Part shown: positions 29,328 through 37,904 of the stretch, one piece after another
How the letters are laid out: every line of letters begins with the position of its first letter
Position numbering within the stretch: position 1 is the stretch's first letter
Origin: an uncultured Saprospirales bacterium
Lineage (GTDB): Bacteria; Bacteroidota; Bacteroidia; Chitinophagales; CAJXBJ01
Reading direction: 5' to 3'
Assembly: GCA_913050195.1 (NCBI GenBank)
Contig: CAJXBJ010000004.1
Location: forward strand, 1-51,995
DNA length: 51,995 bases
The notes under the pieces: model-generated
The model's database searches: none
Told to the model about the DNA's origin: nothing
The model's input: the letters and a program-made list of their open reading frames with translations, nothing else
Program-made: the position numbers and the translations under genes

Positions 29328-30009
29328 AGTTCTTGAGTCATATAAAAGAGGGCAAATTCTCTTGATTGATAAGCCTAGTGGATGGACTTCTTTTGATGTT
29401 GTAAATAAAATACGTTATCAGGTAAAGACAAAGGTAGGCCACGGGGGCACCTTGGATCCTTTAGCAACTGGGCTACTGATAATTGCAACAGGAAAAAAAA
29501 CAAAATCACTTCAAAATATCCAAGCAAAAGATAAATCCTATACAGGCAAAATAGTTTTAGGAAACACCACTCCATCCTATGACCTAGAAACAGATTTTGA
29601 TGGCGAATATCCATATGAACATATAGATAATAATCTAATAAATAATACTTTAAAAAAGTTTATTGGAGAAATAGAACAAATACCTCCAAAGTACTCTGCA
29701 TTAAAAATTAATGGTCAACGAGCGTATAAAAAGGTTCGTAAGGAACAGGAATTTGAAATGAAAACTAGAAAAGTTCAAATCCATGAATTTAAAATAACTC
29801 GAATTAATTTTCCTTGTCTAGAATTTGAAATACGATGTAGTAAAGGAACTTATATCAGATCTATTGCTCATGATTTTGGCAAAGCACTTGGCTCGGGAGC
29901 TTATCTAAAAGATTTGCGGAGAACGGCTATTGATATGTTTAAAATTGAGGATGCACTTCAACTTGATGAGTTTATTAATAACCTTAATAAATTAAAAGAT
30001 GAAGCTTAG
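29320..30009 (+). CDS. truB: tRNA pseudouridine(55) synthase
   Basis: LLIDKPSGWTSFDVVNKIR; VGHGGTLDPLATGLLIIATG; CSKGTYIRSIAHDFG. Confidence 0.96.
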   Translation: MLEVLESYKRGQILLIDKPSGWTSFDVVNKIRYQVKTKVGHGGTLDPLATGLLIIATGKKTKSLQNIQAKDKSYTGKIVLGNTTPSYDLETDFDGEYPYEHIDNNLINNTLKKFIGEIEQIPPKYSALKINGQRAYKKVRKEQEFEMKTRKVQIHEFKITRINFPCLEFEIRCSKGTYIRSIAHDFGKALGSGAYLKDLRRTAIDMFKIEDALQLDEFINNLNKLKDEA

Positions 30010-30931
30010 TCGTTTAAATAATGATGACATTAAGTTAAAGAATCCTGTTGTAACAATTGGATCATATGATGGTGTTCATTTAGGGCACAAAAAGATTATT
30101 GAGAAAATAACTAATGATGCAAAGGCTATTAATGGAGATTCGGCCATTATTAGTTTTGACCCACACCCTAGGCTTGTATTAAGCCAAAATACTTCTTTTG
30201 AATTTAAAGTATTAAGTACAATTAAGGAAAAGGAACAACTATTAGAAAAGTGTGGTATTGATTGTTTATATCTTATTGCGTTTGATGAAAACTTTGCTTC
30301 ATGGAGTGCGTTAAAGTTTATAGAGGAAATACTAATTAAAAAATTAAACGTCTCTAAGGTAATTATTGGATATAATCATCGTTTTGGAAATAATCGAGAG
30401 GGAGATATTCGATTTTTAGAAAAAATAGGAAAACAATTTGATTTTGAAGTTGAAGAAATTCCTAAACAACTTATTGATGAAATAACAGTCAGTTCTAGTA
30501 AAATTAGAATATTGATTCAAAATTGTCAGATAAAAGAAGCCAATTACCTACTTGGGCATAATTACAGTTTTGAAGGTCAAGTTTGTCATGGTCAAAAATT
30601 AGGAGGAAAACTAGGTTTCCCAACAGCAAATATTCAAATAAAAGACATTCACAAACTAATACCAGGCGACGGTGTATATGCAATTAAAGCTAGTTTTAAT
30701 AATACATCTATTGACGGCATGATGCATATAGGACACAAGCCAAGTTTAAATACATCTAAGCATAGTATCGAAGCCCACCTTTTTAATTTTAATCAAGATA
30801 TTTACAACGAAACTCTTTGTATACAGTGTATTGATTATATCAGGCCAAACAAGCGATTTGAAAATTTAGATGCACTAAAAGCACAGCTTGCAGAAGATAA
30901 AATAAGCTGTGTGAATATACTTTCTAATTAA
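29999..30931 (+). CDS. ribF: Bifunctional riboflavin kinase/FAD synthetase
   Basis: TIGSYDGVHLGHKKII; YNHRFGNNREGD; GQKLGGKLGFPTANI. Confidence 0.95.
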   Translation: MKLSRLNNDDIKLKNPVVTIGSYDGVHLGHKKIIEKITNDAKAINGDSAIISFDPHPRLVLSQNTSFEFKVLSTIKEKEQLLEKCGIDCLYLIAFDENFASWSALKFIEEILIKKLNVSKVIIGYNHRFGNNREGDIRFLEKIGKQFDFEVEEIPKQLIDEITVSSSKIRILIQNCQIKEANYLLGHNYSFEGQVCHGQKLGGKLGFPTANIQIKDIHKLIPGDGVYAIKASFNNTSIDGMMHIGHKPSLNTSKHSIEAHLFNFNQDIYNETLCIQCIDYIRPNKRFENLDALKAQLAEDKISCVNILSN

Positions 30932-31934
30932 GGATTTTAAAGATCATTTCCTTAAATAATGAAGAGCTGTCCTGTGAACCACTCGCTACACCTTTAGCTT
31001 TAAGATCATATTCATGTAATATTCCAATAATATTAGCTACGTTGTTTAAGTCGTATATCTTTGAAGCCTGCACATATTCTTTGATAAAGTAAGGATTAAT
31101 TCCTAACGACTTAGCTATTACTCCCCTGTCCTGATACTTCAGCTCGTGATATTTAAAAAGCTTTACATAAAATGAAAATAGTGCACCAATATATTTCAGT
31201 ATATGATGCTCTTTAGGATTTTGTATAAATGCAGCTAACATTCTATATACTTTCTGATGATTTTTAGCTGCTAAGGCATTCTGAAGTTCAAAAACATTGT
31301 ACTCCTTGGATATGCCTATGAATTTCTCAATATGCTCTTTATGAATTTCACTCCCCTTTCTTACATTAAGCATCAATTTATCTAATTCATTACTAAGCTT
31401 TGAAAGGTCTGCGCCAACATAAGTAGTTAATACCATTGCTGCCTCAGGGTCAATACTATAATTCTGCTGTTTTATATAAGAAGCAATCCACGCCGGTACT
31501 TTATCTTCATATAACCTATTTGATGCCATACTATAACAATATGTATCAATAGCTTTAAAGGCCTTTGTTCTTTTATCAATAAAATTAGATTTGTTCTTAT
31601 AGCATATTACTAGAATACTTGAATTTACAGGATTTTCTAAATAAGGTATTAATTTTTTAATATCCTTCATACGATGAGCTTCTTTCAAAATAATTAATTG
31701 ATAAGGGCTCATAACCGGATAACGTTTTAAACTAGAAATTAATGCATTTGCATTTGTATCTGCTCCATACACTACACTCTGATTAAAACCCTTTTGTGCT
31801 TCATCTAAAAGATTGTCTTCAATATTGTTAGAAATTTTATCAATAAAATATGACTCTTCTCCATACAATAAATAAAGTGGTCTAAACTTGCGAGCCCTTA
31901 ATTCCTTTTCAAGTTCTTGAAATGTTAGTTCCAT
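30924..31934 (-). CDS. holA: DNA polymerase III subunit delta
   Basis: LYLLYGEESYFIDKISNNI; YVGADLSKLSNELDKL. Confidence 0.92.
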   Translation of the reverse strand: MELTFQELEKELRARKFRPLYLLYGEESYFIDKISNNIEDNLLDEAQKGFNQSVVYGADTNANALISSLKRYPVMSPYQLIILKEAHRMKDIKKLIPYLENPVNSSILVICYKNKSNFIDKRTKAFKAIDTYCYSMASNRLYEDKVPAWIASYIKQQNYSIDPEAAMVLTTYVGADLSKLSNELDKLMLNVRKGSEIHKEHIEKFIGISKEYNVFELQNALAAKNHQKVYRMLAAFIQNPKEHHILKYIGALFSFYVKLFKYHELKYQDRGVIAKSLGINPYFIKEYVQASKIYDLNNVANIIGILHEYDLKAKGVASGSQDSSSLFKEMIFKILN

Positions 31935-31987
31935 CTTTATTACTTAGTGAATATTATTAATTAAATTTAGTAAATAGAACGCTTATA

Positions 31988-32425
31988 ATGCATTTAGATC
32001 CCCAAAAATATCCTTTAAAAACAAAGTATGTAGACAACACTAAATATGTATTTGACCCTATCCGTAAAAAGTACTTAATTCTAACCCCTGAAGAAAGTGT
32101 ACGTCAAACACTTTTAAATTATTTAGTTCATGAACATGGTTATACTCTGTCGCATATTTCTATTGAAAAGAAAATATTAGTTAATGGACTTAATAAACGA
32201 TACGACCTTGTTGTTTACAAAGACAATAAACCATTTATTTTAATTGAATGTAAAGCACCAAAAGTTAAACTTACAATTGAAACTATAGAACAGGCCTGCA
32301 TATATAACTTTGCACTTAAAGCTAACTACTTATTAATAAGTAATGGCATAAGAAATCTTCTAGTAGAATTCAATCACGATAAAGAAGTCTATGAGTATAT
32401 TGAAGATTTACCTAATGCAAATTGA
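31988..32425 (+). CDS. Standalone type I restriction HsdR N-terminal-like (PD-(D/E)XK) protein
   Basis: RYDLVVYKDNKPFILIECKAPKV (D...ExK) followed by QACIYNFALKANYLLISNG; 145 aa, no helicase domain. Confidence 0.82.
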   Translation: MHLDPQKYPLKTKYVDNTKYVFDPIRKKYLILTPEESVRQTLLNYLVHEHGYTLSHISIEKKILVNGLNKRYDLVVYKDNKPFILIECKAPKVKLTIETIEQACIYNFALKANYLLISNGIRNLLVEFNHDKEVYEYIEDLPNAN

Positions 32426-32429
32426 CTTA

Positions 32430-33839
32430 TTAAGGGAAAATACCCATCCATTCATATGATTCAGCTATTTTTTCAATAGCACAAGCATATGCAGCAGTTC
32501 TTAAATCAGTAATATTTTTCGATCGTTTAACTTTATTCCTAATTTGGCGATAGGAAGAAATCATTGTCTCCTCTAAACCAGAGTACACCAAATCAATTTC
32601 TCCTGGCCCCTGCACTAACTCATTACGTTTACGATGGCTAAGCGATTTTTTAGTTTGTTTTTCTATAGTTTGTACTATTTTCTCATATGCATACTCATCA
32701 AAACGTTTTTCCATACGACCAAATCGCACATGAGATAAGTTCTTTAACCACTCAAAATAAGATACTGTTACTCCTCCCGCATTCAAATACATATCAGGAA
32801 TAACCATAACTCCTTTTTTTGCTAAATACTCATGAGCTTCTGGAGTTATTGGACCATTGGCAGCCTCGCCAATTATTTTTGCCTTTATCTTCCGCATATT
32901 AGACTTCGAAATAACATTTTCCATAGCCGCTGGAATCAATATATCACATTCTAACCCTAAAGCATCAAGACTATTTTCCATAGCTTTTGCTCCTTTATAA
33001 GAAGTGTATTTACCTGTAGACTTCCAATGTTTCTTAAGTTTTTGAATATCAATTCCATCAGGGTTATGTACAGCCCCGTCATATTCTGCAACAGCTATAA
33101 TTTTAGCCCCTGCATCTTCTAAAAATCTTGCAGCATAATAACCAACATTACCTAAGCCTTGGACAACAACCGTTTTACCTTTAATTCCCGTTTCTAAACC
33201 AAGTGCTTTCATGTCATCTTCATATCTACATGCTTCTTTTAGACCGTAGAAAACACCTAAACCTGTTGCCTCCTCTCTTCCTCGAATACCAGCTTGCGAA
33301 ATAGGCTTTCCTGTTACGCAACCATAAGAAGAAAGATCATCAGGTTTTATCGTTTGATAGGTATCTAGAATCCATGCCATCTCTCGCTTTCCTGTTCCCA
33401 TATCTGGAGCAGGAACATCAATACCGGCACCAATAAAACCCTTTCTTACTAGCTCAATGGTATAACGACGTGTTATTTTTTCCAAGTCAGATTCTGACAT
33501 TTCATAAGGATTAATATTTATACCCCCTTTAGCACCACCAAAAGGAACATCAACTATGGCACACTTAAATGTCATTAATGCAGCTAATGCCATTACTTCA
33601 TCCTGATTCACGTGCGGATTAAATCGAATTCCTCCTTTTGTTGGAAGTTTATGATGTGAATGCTGTACTCTATAGGCTTCTACTACTTTAACCTCTTTTC
33701 CCAACTTTACAGGAAAGGTCATTTTATATACACTATTACATGCTTTAATCTGTGCTAATAACCCTTTAGTTACTTTAACATGCTTAGATGCTTCGTCAAA
33801 GTAATTCAATACATTTTGATAAAAACTTTGTTCTGCCAT
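32430..33839 (-). CDS. Glu/Leu/Phe/Val dehydrogenase
   Basis: PTKGGIRFNPHVNQDEV; FKCAIVDVPFGGAKGGI; VQGLGNVGYYAARFL. Confidence 0.93.
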   Translation of the reverse strand: MAEQSFYQNVLNYFDEASKHVKVTKGLLAQIKACNSVYKMTFPVKLGKEVKVVEAYRVQHSHHKLPTKGGIRFNPHVNQDEVMALAALMTFKCAIVDVPFGGAKGGININPYEMSESDLEKITRRYTIELVRKGFIGAGIDVPAPDMGTGKREMAWILDTYQTIKPDDLSSYGCVTGKPISQAGIRGREEATGLGVFYGLKEACRYEDDMKALGLETGIKGKTVVVQGLGNVGYYAARFLEDAGAKIIAVAEYDGAVHNPDGIDIQKLKKHWKSTGKYTSYKGAKAMENSLDALGLECDILIPAAMENVISKSNMRKIKAKIIGEAANGPITPEAHEYLAKKGVMVIPDMYLNAGGVTVSYFEWLKNLSHVRFGRMEKRFDEYAYEKIVQTIEKQTKKSLSHRKRNELVQGPGEIDLVYSGLEETMISSYRQIRNKVKRSKNITDLRTAAYACAIEKIAESYEWMGIFP

Positions 33840-33841
33840 TT

Positions 33842-34066
33842 TTAGTTCTTTTCTGTTTGCTGCTCCAATTTAGAAATTTTCTTGTCCAAATATATTAAAT
33901 AGGATGCTAAAGCCAATAATACAATCAAGATAACTGCTATCACAACATATATTTTACCATCAGCACGCAAATAGCTAGACATTTCTACTTGATTCGCCCA
34001 AAGTAAATTAGGTGAAATAAAAACTAGACAGCCAACTAATAACTTAATACAATTAGATATTCTCAT
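33842..34066 (-). CDS. CcmD-like small membrane protein
   Basis: 74 aa, signal/TM plus VIAVILIVLLALASYLIYLDKKISKLEQQ; position directly after ccmC-like gene. Confidence 0.7.
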   Translation of the reverse strand: MRISNCIKLLVGCLVFISPNLLWANQVEMSSYLRADGKIYVVIAVILIVLLALASYLIYLDKKISKLEQQTEKN

Positions 34067-34736
34067 TAACTTTAAATTTAACTATTCTTTCAATTTTTAA
34101 TATACGATACCTTAAATCACTAAACCATAAACTAATACCTATCCAAGCTAGCACAGCAGGATAAAAAACAAGCCTTAAGGATGAATCCAAGTCGTAAGTA
34201 TTAAAACCAGGATTACCACCATTACCTGGATGTAATGAGTCCGTTCCTTTTAAACGAGGAATAACATAAATAAATGCAATCATACAAGCACAGGCTATAA
34301 TATTATAAACGGCTGAAATACGTGCCTTTTTATGTTCCTGATCTATTGAACCTCTTAAAATAAAATAAGCTATATAAAAGATAAGGGTAATACTGGCTCC
34401 AATAATTTTAACGTCTGGAGGCAACCATCCACCCCATGTTGATTTCGCCCATAACATTCCAGTAATAAAACCCATACTGCCAAAGACAATAGCAACTTCT
34501 ATCAAAGATTTTGATTTGTAATCGTAATTTATATTCTGACTTAATAAATATTTAATACTATACACCATAGCATTTATAAGCAGAACAGTCATAGCAAACC
34601 AAAGTGGTACATGAAAAAACAAGTTCCTTATGCTCTCATTTAGAATAACTAATGCAGGAACTTCTACTACTAATCCAACTGAAAAAACATATACTAGAAG
34701 AAGCAAACTACCTATTTTCCACCACCACTCTTTCAT
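34053..34736 (-). CDS. ccmC: CcmC/CcsA-type cytochrome c biogenesis protein
   Basis: LWAKSTWGGWLPPDVK in the tryptophan-rich position; SLHPGNGGNPGFNTYDLD; six TM-like segments. Start MKEWWWKIG (34736) preferred. Confidence 0.85.
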   Translation of the reverse strand: MKEWWWKIGSLLLLVYVFSVGLVVEVPALVILNESIRNLFFHVPLWFAMTVLLINAMVYSIKYLLSQNINYDYKSKSLIEVAIVFGSMGFITGMLWAKSTWGGWLPPDVKIIGASITLIFYIAYFILRGSIDQEHKKARISAVYNIIACACMIAFIYVIPRLKGTDSLHPGNGGNPGFNTYDLDSSLRLVFYPAVLAWIGISLWFSDLRYRILKIERIVKFKVNENI

Positions 34737-34740
34737 ATAT

Positions 34741-35424
34741 CTATTCTTTCCATAATGCAGGAAATAAAATGAGGCCAATAATAAACAAAAGTGTGTGCAT
34801 TCCAACTACGACTCCAATAGTTTTTATGTTTGCAAAAAAGGACATACTACCAAGCATACTTTTTAGGCTTAAATCAGAAAGCATAATTAGCATTGGAATT
34901 AACAGTGGTATAGCTATTGCTGAAAGCAAACCTGCACTTTTATTTGTATGAGTAATCATAGCTGATACTAAACTAAGAATTAAACTAAAATATGAAGCAC
35001 CAATAATTCCACTAAAAGAAAATAGTGCAATATTAAAAAATGGATTAACACCCATATAAATTGGATTACTACCCTCCATAAAGGTTAAAAATAAAAAATT
35101 CAAAAGCATCACCACACACAGTAACAACATGTGATATAACCATTTGGCAATCCATATACTTACCCCTGAACCAAGGCTATACATATATAGTTTTCTTTGA
35201 GGACTATCGCTTAAAAAACTTTTGGCAGCTATAGTAATAGATGCAAACAAAAAAATCAACCAGAATAATGCATTCCAAGATTGATAACTTAACTTGCTAA
35301 ATGTATTACTTACAATAGTTACTGCCAAAAGTGGAAAGAATGCATTAGCATATAGCAGTGTTTTGTTACGCCAATCTCGCTCCCATTCTATCCAAAAAAA
35401 TGTGTGAATCTCACGATAGATCAT
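34741..35424 (-). CDS. ccmB: Heme exporter protein CcmB
   Basis: CcmB-like hydrophobic pattern beginning MIYREIHTFFWIEWERDWRNKT; upstream of ccmC. Start at 35424 preferred over 35454. Confidence 0.82.
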   Translation of the reverse strand: MIYREIHTFFWIEWERDWRNKTLLYANAFFPLLAVTIVSNTFSKLSYQSWNALFWLIFLFASITIAAKSFLSDSPQRKLYMYSLGSGVSIWIAKWLYHMLLLCVVMLLNFLFLTFMEGSNPIYMGVNPFFNIALFSFSGIIGASYFSLILSLVSAMITHTNKSAGLLSAIAIPLLIPMLIMLSDLSLKSMLGSMSFFANIKTIGVVVGMHTLLFIIGLILFPALWKE

Positions 35425-35487
35425 CCTTAAACAAAGGTATCCTTTTGCCCGCAAAATGCTTATATTTACCCCGTATAAATTGATAAA

Positions 35488-36972
35488 ATGAATAAAATAT
35501 TAATTGCCAATCGCGGTGAAATAGCACTCAGAATCATACGGACAGCCAAAGAAATGGGAATTCAAACAGTCGCCATATATTCTGAAGTTGATCGCTTAGC
35601 ACCCCATGTATGCTTTGCAGATGAAGCTATTTGTATAGGTCCTGCTCCTTCATCACAATCTTACTTGTTGGGTGATAAAATTATTGAAGAAGCTAAAAAA
35701 CTTAATGTAGATGGTATTCATCCAGGTTATGGCTTTCTTTCTGAAAATGCAAGCTTTGCGGAAGCTGTGACAAAAGCCAAAATGACTTTTATTGGTCCTT
35801 CGGCTGACAGCATTAATACAATGGGAAATAAGTTACTAGCTAAAAAAGCGGTCATGGACTATAACATCCCATTAGTACCTGGAACAGAGGAGGCTCTAAA
35901 GAACATTGAAGAAGCCATAAGGGTCTCTAAGGAAATTGGCTTTCCTATACTGATTAAAGCAGCAGCAGGCGGTGGTGGAAAAGGAATGCGAATCGTCAAA
36001 GAAGAAAAAGATTTAGAAGAACAAGTTCAAATGGCCATCGGAGAAGCTAAATCAGCCTTTGGTGATGGGCGTGTATTCATTGAAAAATACTTAGAAAGTC
36101 CGCGCCATATTGAAGTTCAGGTACTAGCCGATAATCATGGCAATACAGTACACCTTTTTGAAAGAGAGTGTTCTATCCAAAGACGACATCAAAAACTTAT
36201 AGAAGAAGCTCCTTCTGTAATTGTGGATGAGGATCTTAGAGAAGAACTAGGGAAATGTGCGGTTCAAGTAGCTAAAGCATGTAATTATTCTGGTGCCGGT
36301 ACCGTGGAATTTATAATGGATACAGATAAGCGATTTTACTTTCTTGAAATGAATACACGTTTACAGGTAGAACACCCTGTAACTGAATTAATTACAGGTA
36401 TTGATCTTGTAAGAGAGCAAATTGAAGTAGCTAGAAATAAGAAACTTGGCTTTAAACAAGAGGACTTATCAATTAATGGTCATGCAATAGAATTAAGAGT
36501 ATGTGCGGAAGATCCCAACAATAACTTTTTACCTGATATTGGGAAATTAAAAGTTTATAATCGTCCACATGGTCCTGGCATCAGAGTAGACGACTCAATG
36601 TACCCAGGAATGGATATACCCATCTACTATGACCCTATGTTAGCCAAGCTAATTGTATACGCAGAAAATAGAAATACGGCAATAGATCGAATGTTAAGGG
36701 CTATTGAAGAATATAATATTCAAGGCGTTAAAACCACACTACCCTTTGGAACCTTTGCCCTAAAGCACGATGCTTTTATTAGTGGTAATTTTGATACACA
36801 CTTTATTGATAAATACTTTAGTTCTCTAGATAATAATAACATTGACGAGGAAGAGTCAAAAATAGCAGCTTTAGCAGCTCTTTTATTTGCAAGAGAAAGC
36901 AAAAATTTGGACGAAGTAACAGAAAAAAATATCAACACAAATAGTTCATGGTATAAAAGCCGCAAGCAATGA
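35488..36972 (+). CDS. accC: Acyl/acetyl-CoA carboxylase biotin carboxylase subunit
   Basis: ILIANRGEIALRIIRTAKEMGI; HPGYGFLSENASFAEA; AAAGGGGKGMRIV; FLEMNTRLQVEHPVTE. No BCCP domain. Confidence 0.93.
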   Translation: MNKILIANRGEIALRIIRTAKEMGIQTVAIYSEVDRLAPHVCFADEAICIGPAPSSQSYLLGDKIIEEAKKLNVDGIHPGYGFLSENASFAEAVTKAKMTFIGPSADSINTMGNKLLAKKAVMDYNIPLVPGTEEALKNIEEAIRVSKEIGFPILIKAAAGGGGKGMRIVKEEKDLEEQVQMAIGEAKSAFGDGRVFIEKYLESPRHIEVQVLADNHGNTVHLFERECSIQRRHQKLIEEAPSVIVDEDLREELGKCAVQVAKACNYSGAGTVEFIMDTDKRFYFLEMNTRLQVEHPVTELITGIDLVREQIEVARNKKLGFKQEDLSINGHAIELRVCAEDPNNNFLPDIGKLKVYNRPHGPGIRVDDSMYPGMDIPIYYDPMLAKLIVYAENRNTAIDRMLRAIEEYNIQGVKTTLPFGTFALKHDAFISGNFDTHFIDKYFSSLDNNNIDEEESKIAALAALLFARESKNLDEVTEKNINTNSSWYKSRKQ

Positions 36973-37904
36973 CAATAAGTGGTTTTAGTATGGGACGAAA
37001 TGTCTCAAAACTTTACTACCCTATAAAGGCTTCCATTGAATCAATTTTGCCAATAGTTGATGAATTTGTCTTTGCTTTAGGTGATAATGATAAAGATGAT
37101 TCGACTGAAGCAATTATAAAGTCGATTAAATCTGATAAATTAAAAATTATCAGAACTAAATGGGATCTTGAAAAATATCCAAATGGCATGGAAAATGCGC
37201 ATCAAACGGATATTGCCAAATCACACTGTAAAGGCGATTGGCTAATCTATCTTCAGGCGGATGAGGTTATACATGAAAACTATTTAGATAATATTAAATC
37301 TGCTTGTGAAATACATTTGGAAAATAAACATATAGATGCGTTTTTATTAAAATACATGCATTTTTTCGGTGATTATAACCATTATAATGATGGTCGAGGA
37401 TGGTATCAGAACGAAATTCGAATTATAAGAAATGATTCAGAGATTCATTCATTCCAGTCTGCCCAATCGTTTAGACGAATACCTGATTTTGATGGTTTAA
37501 GTTATAGAAAAAAGGAAGGCACTAGCAAGCTAAATGTTATTCCAATCAATGCTTTTGTCTATCATTATGGCTGGGTTAGACCGCCCCAATTAATGCAAAA
37601 AAAGAAAATTGCTCTCGATAAAATACATAGTCATAATTCTTCTGAGACAGACCCAAATATTTTTAATTATGGTCCTATTGGATGTTTGCCTAAATTTAAA
37701 GGCACCCACCCTAAAGTCATGAAAGATTGGATTGAGCAATTTAACTGGAAAGACCAACTAAACTATGGGTGTGAATACCAACTAAATAGATTACCAATGA
37801 AGCATGAAAAATTAGAATATCGTATGCTGAGATGGATTGAAAAGACTTTTAATAGGGGTATCCATTTATTTCCATTTACTAATTGGAATATTGTCAAACC
37901 ATGA
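36969..37904 (+). CDS. Glycosyltransferase family 2-like protein
   Basis: VDEFVFALGDNDKDDSTEAII...GDWLIYLQADEVIHE; ATGA overlap with accC stop. Confidence 0.75.
   Translation: MTISGFSMGRNVSKLYYPIKASIESILPIVDEFVFALGDNDKDDSTEAIIKSIKSDKLKIIRTKWDLEKYPNGMENAHQTDIAKSHCKGDWLIYLQADEVIHENYLDNIKSACEIHLENKHIDAFLLKYMHFFGDYNHYNDGRGWYQNEIRIIRNDSEIHSFQSAQSFRRIPDFDGLSYRKKEGTSKLNVIPINAFVYHYGWVRPPQLMQKKKIALDKIHSHNSSETDPNIFNYGPIGCLPKFKGTHPKVMKDWIEQFNWKDQLNYGCEYQLNRLPMKHEKLEYRMLRWIEKTFNRGIHLFPFTNWNIVKP

Noticed and set aside
28928-29341. 137-aa minus-strand ORF
   Set aside because: Fully antisense to uppP, which has strong family motifs; no independent support.
29375-29614. 79-aa minus-strand ORF
   Set aside because: Antisense to truB catalytic core.
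36720-36965. 81-aa minus-strand ORF
   Set aside because: Antisense to the accC 3' end; no start context or motif.
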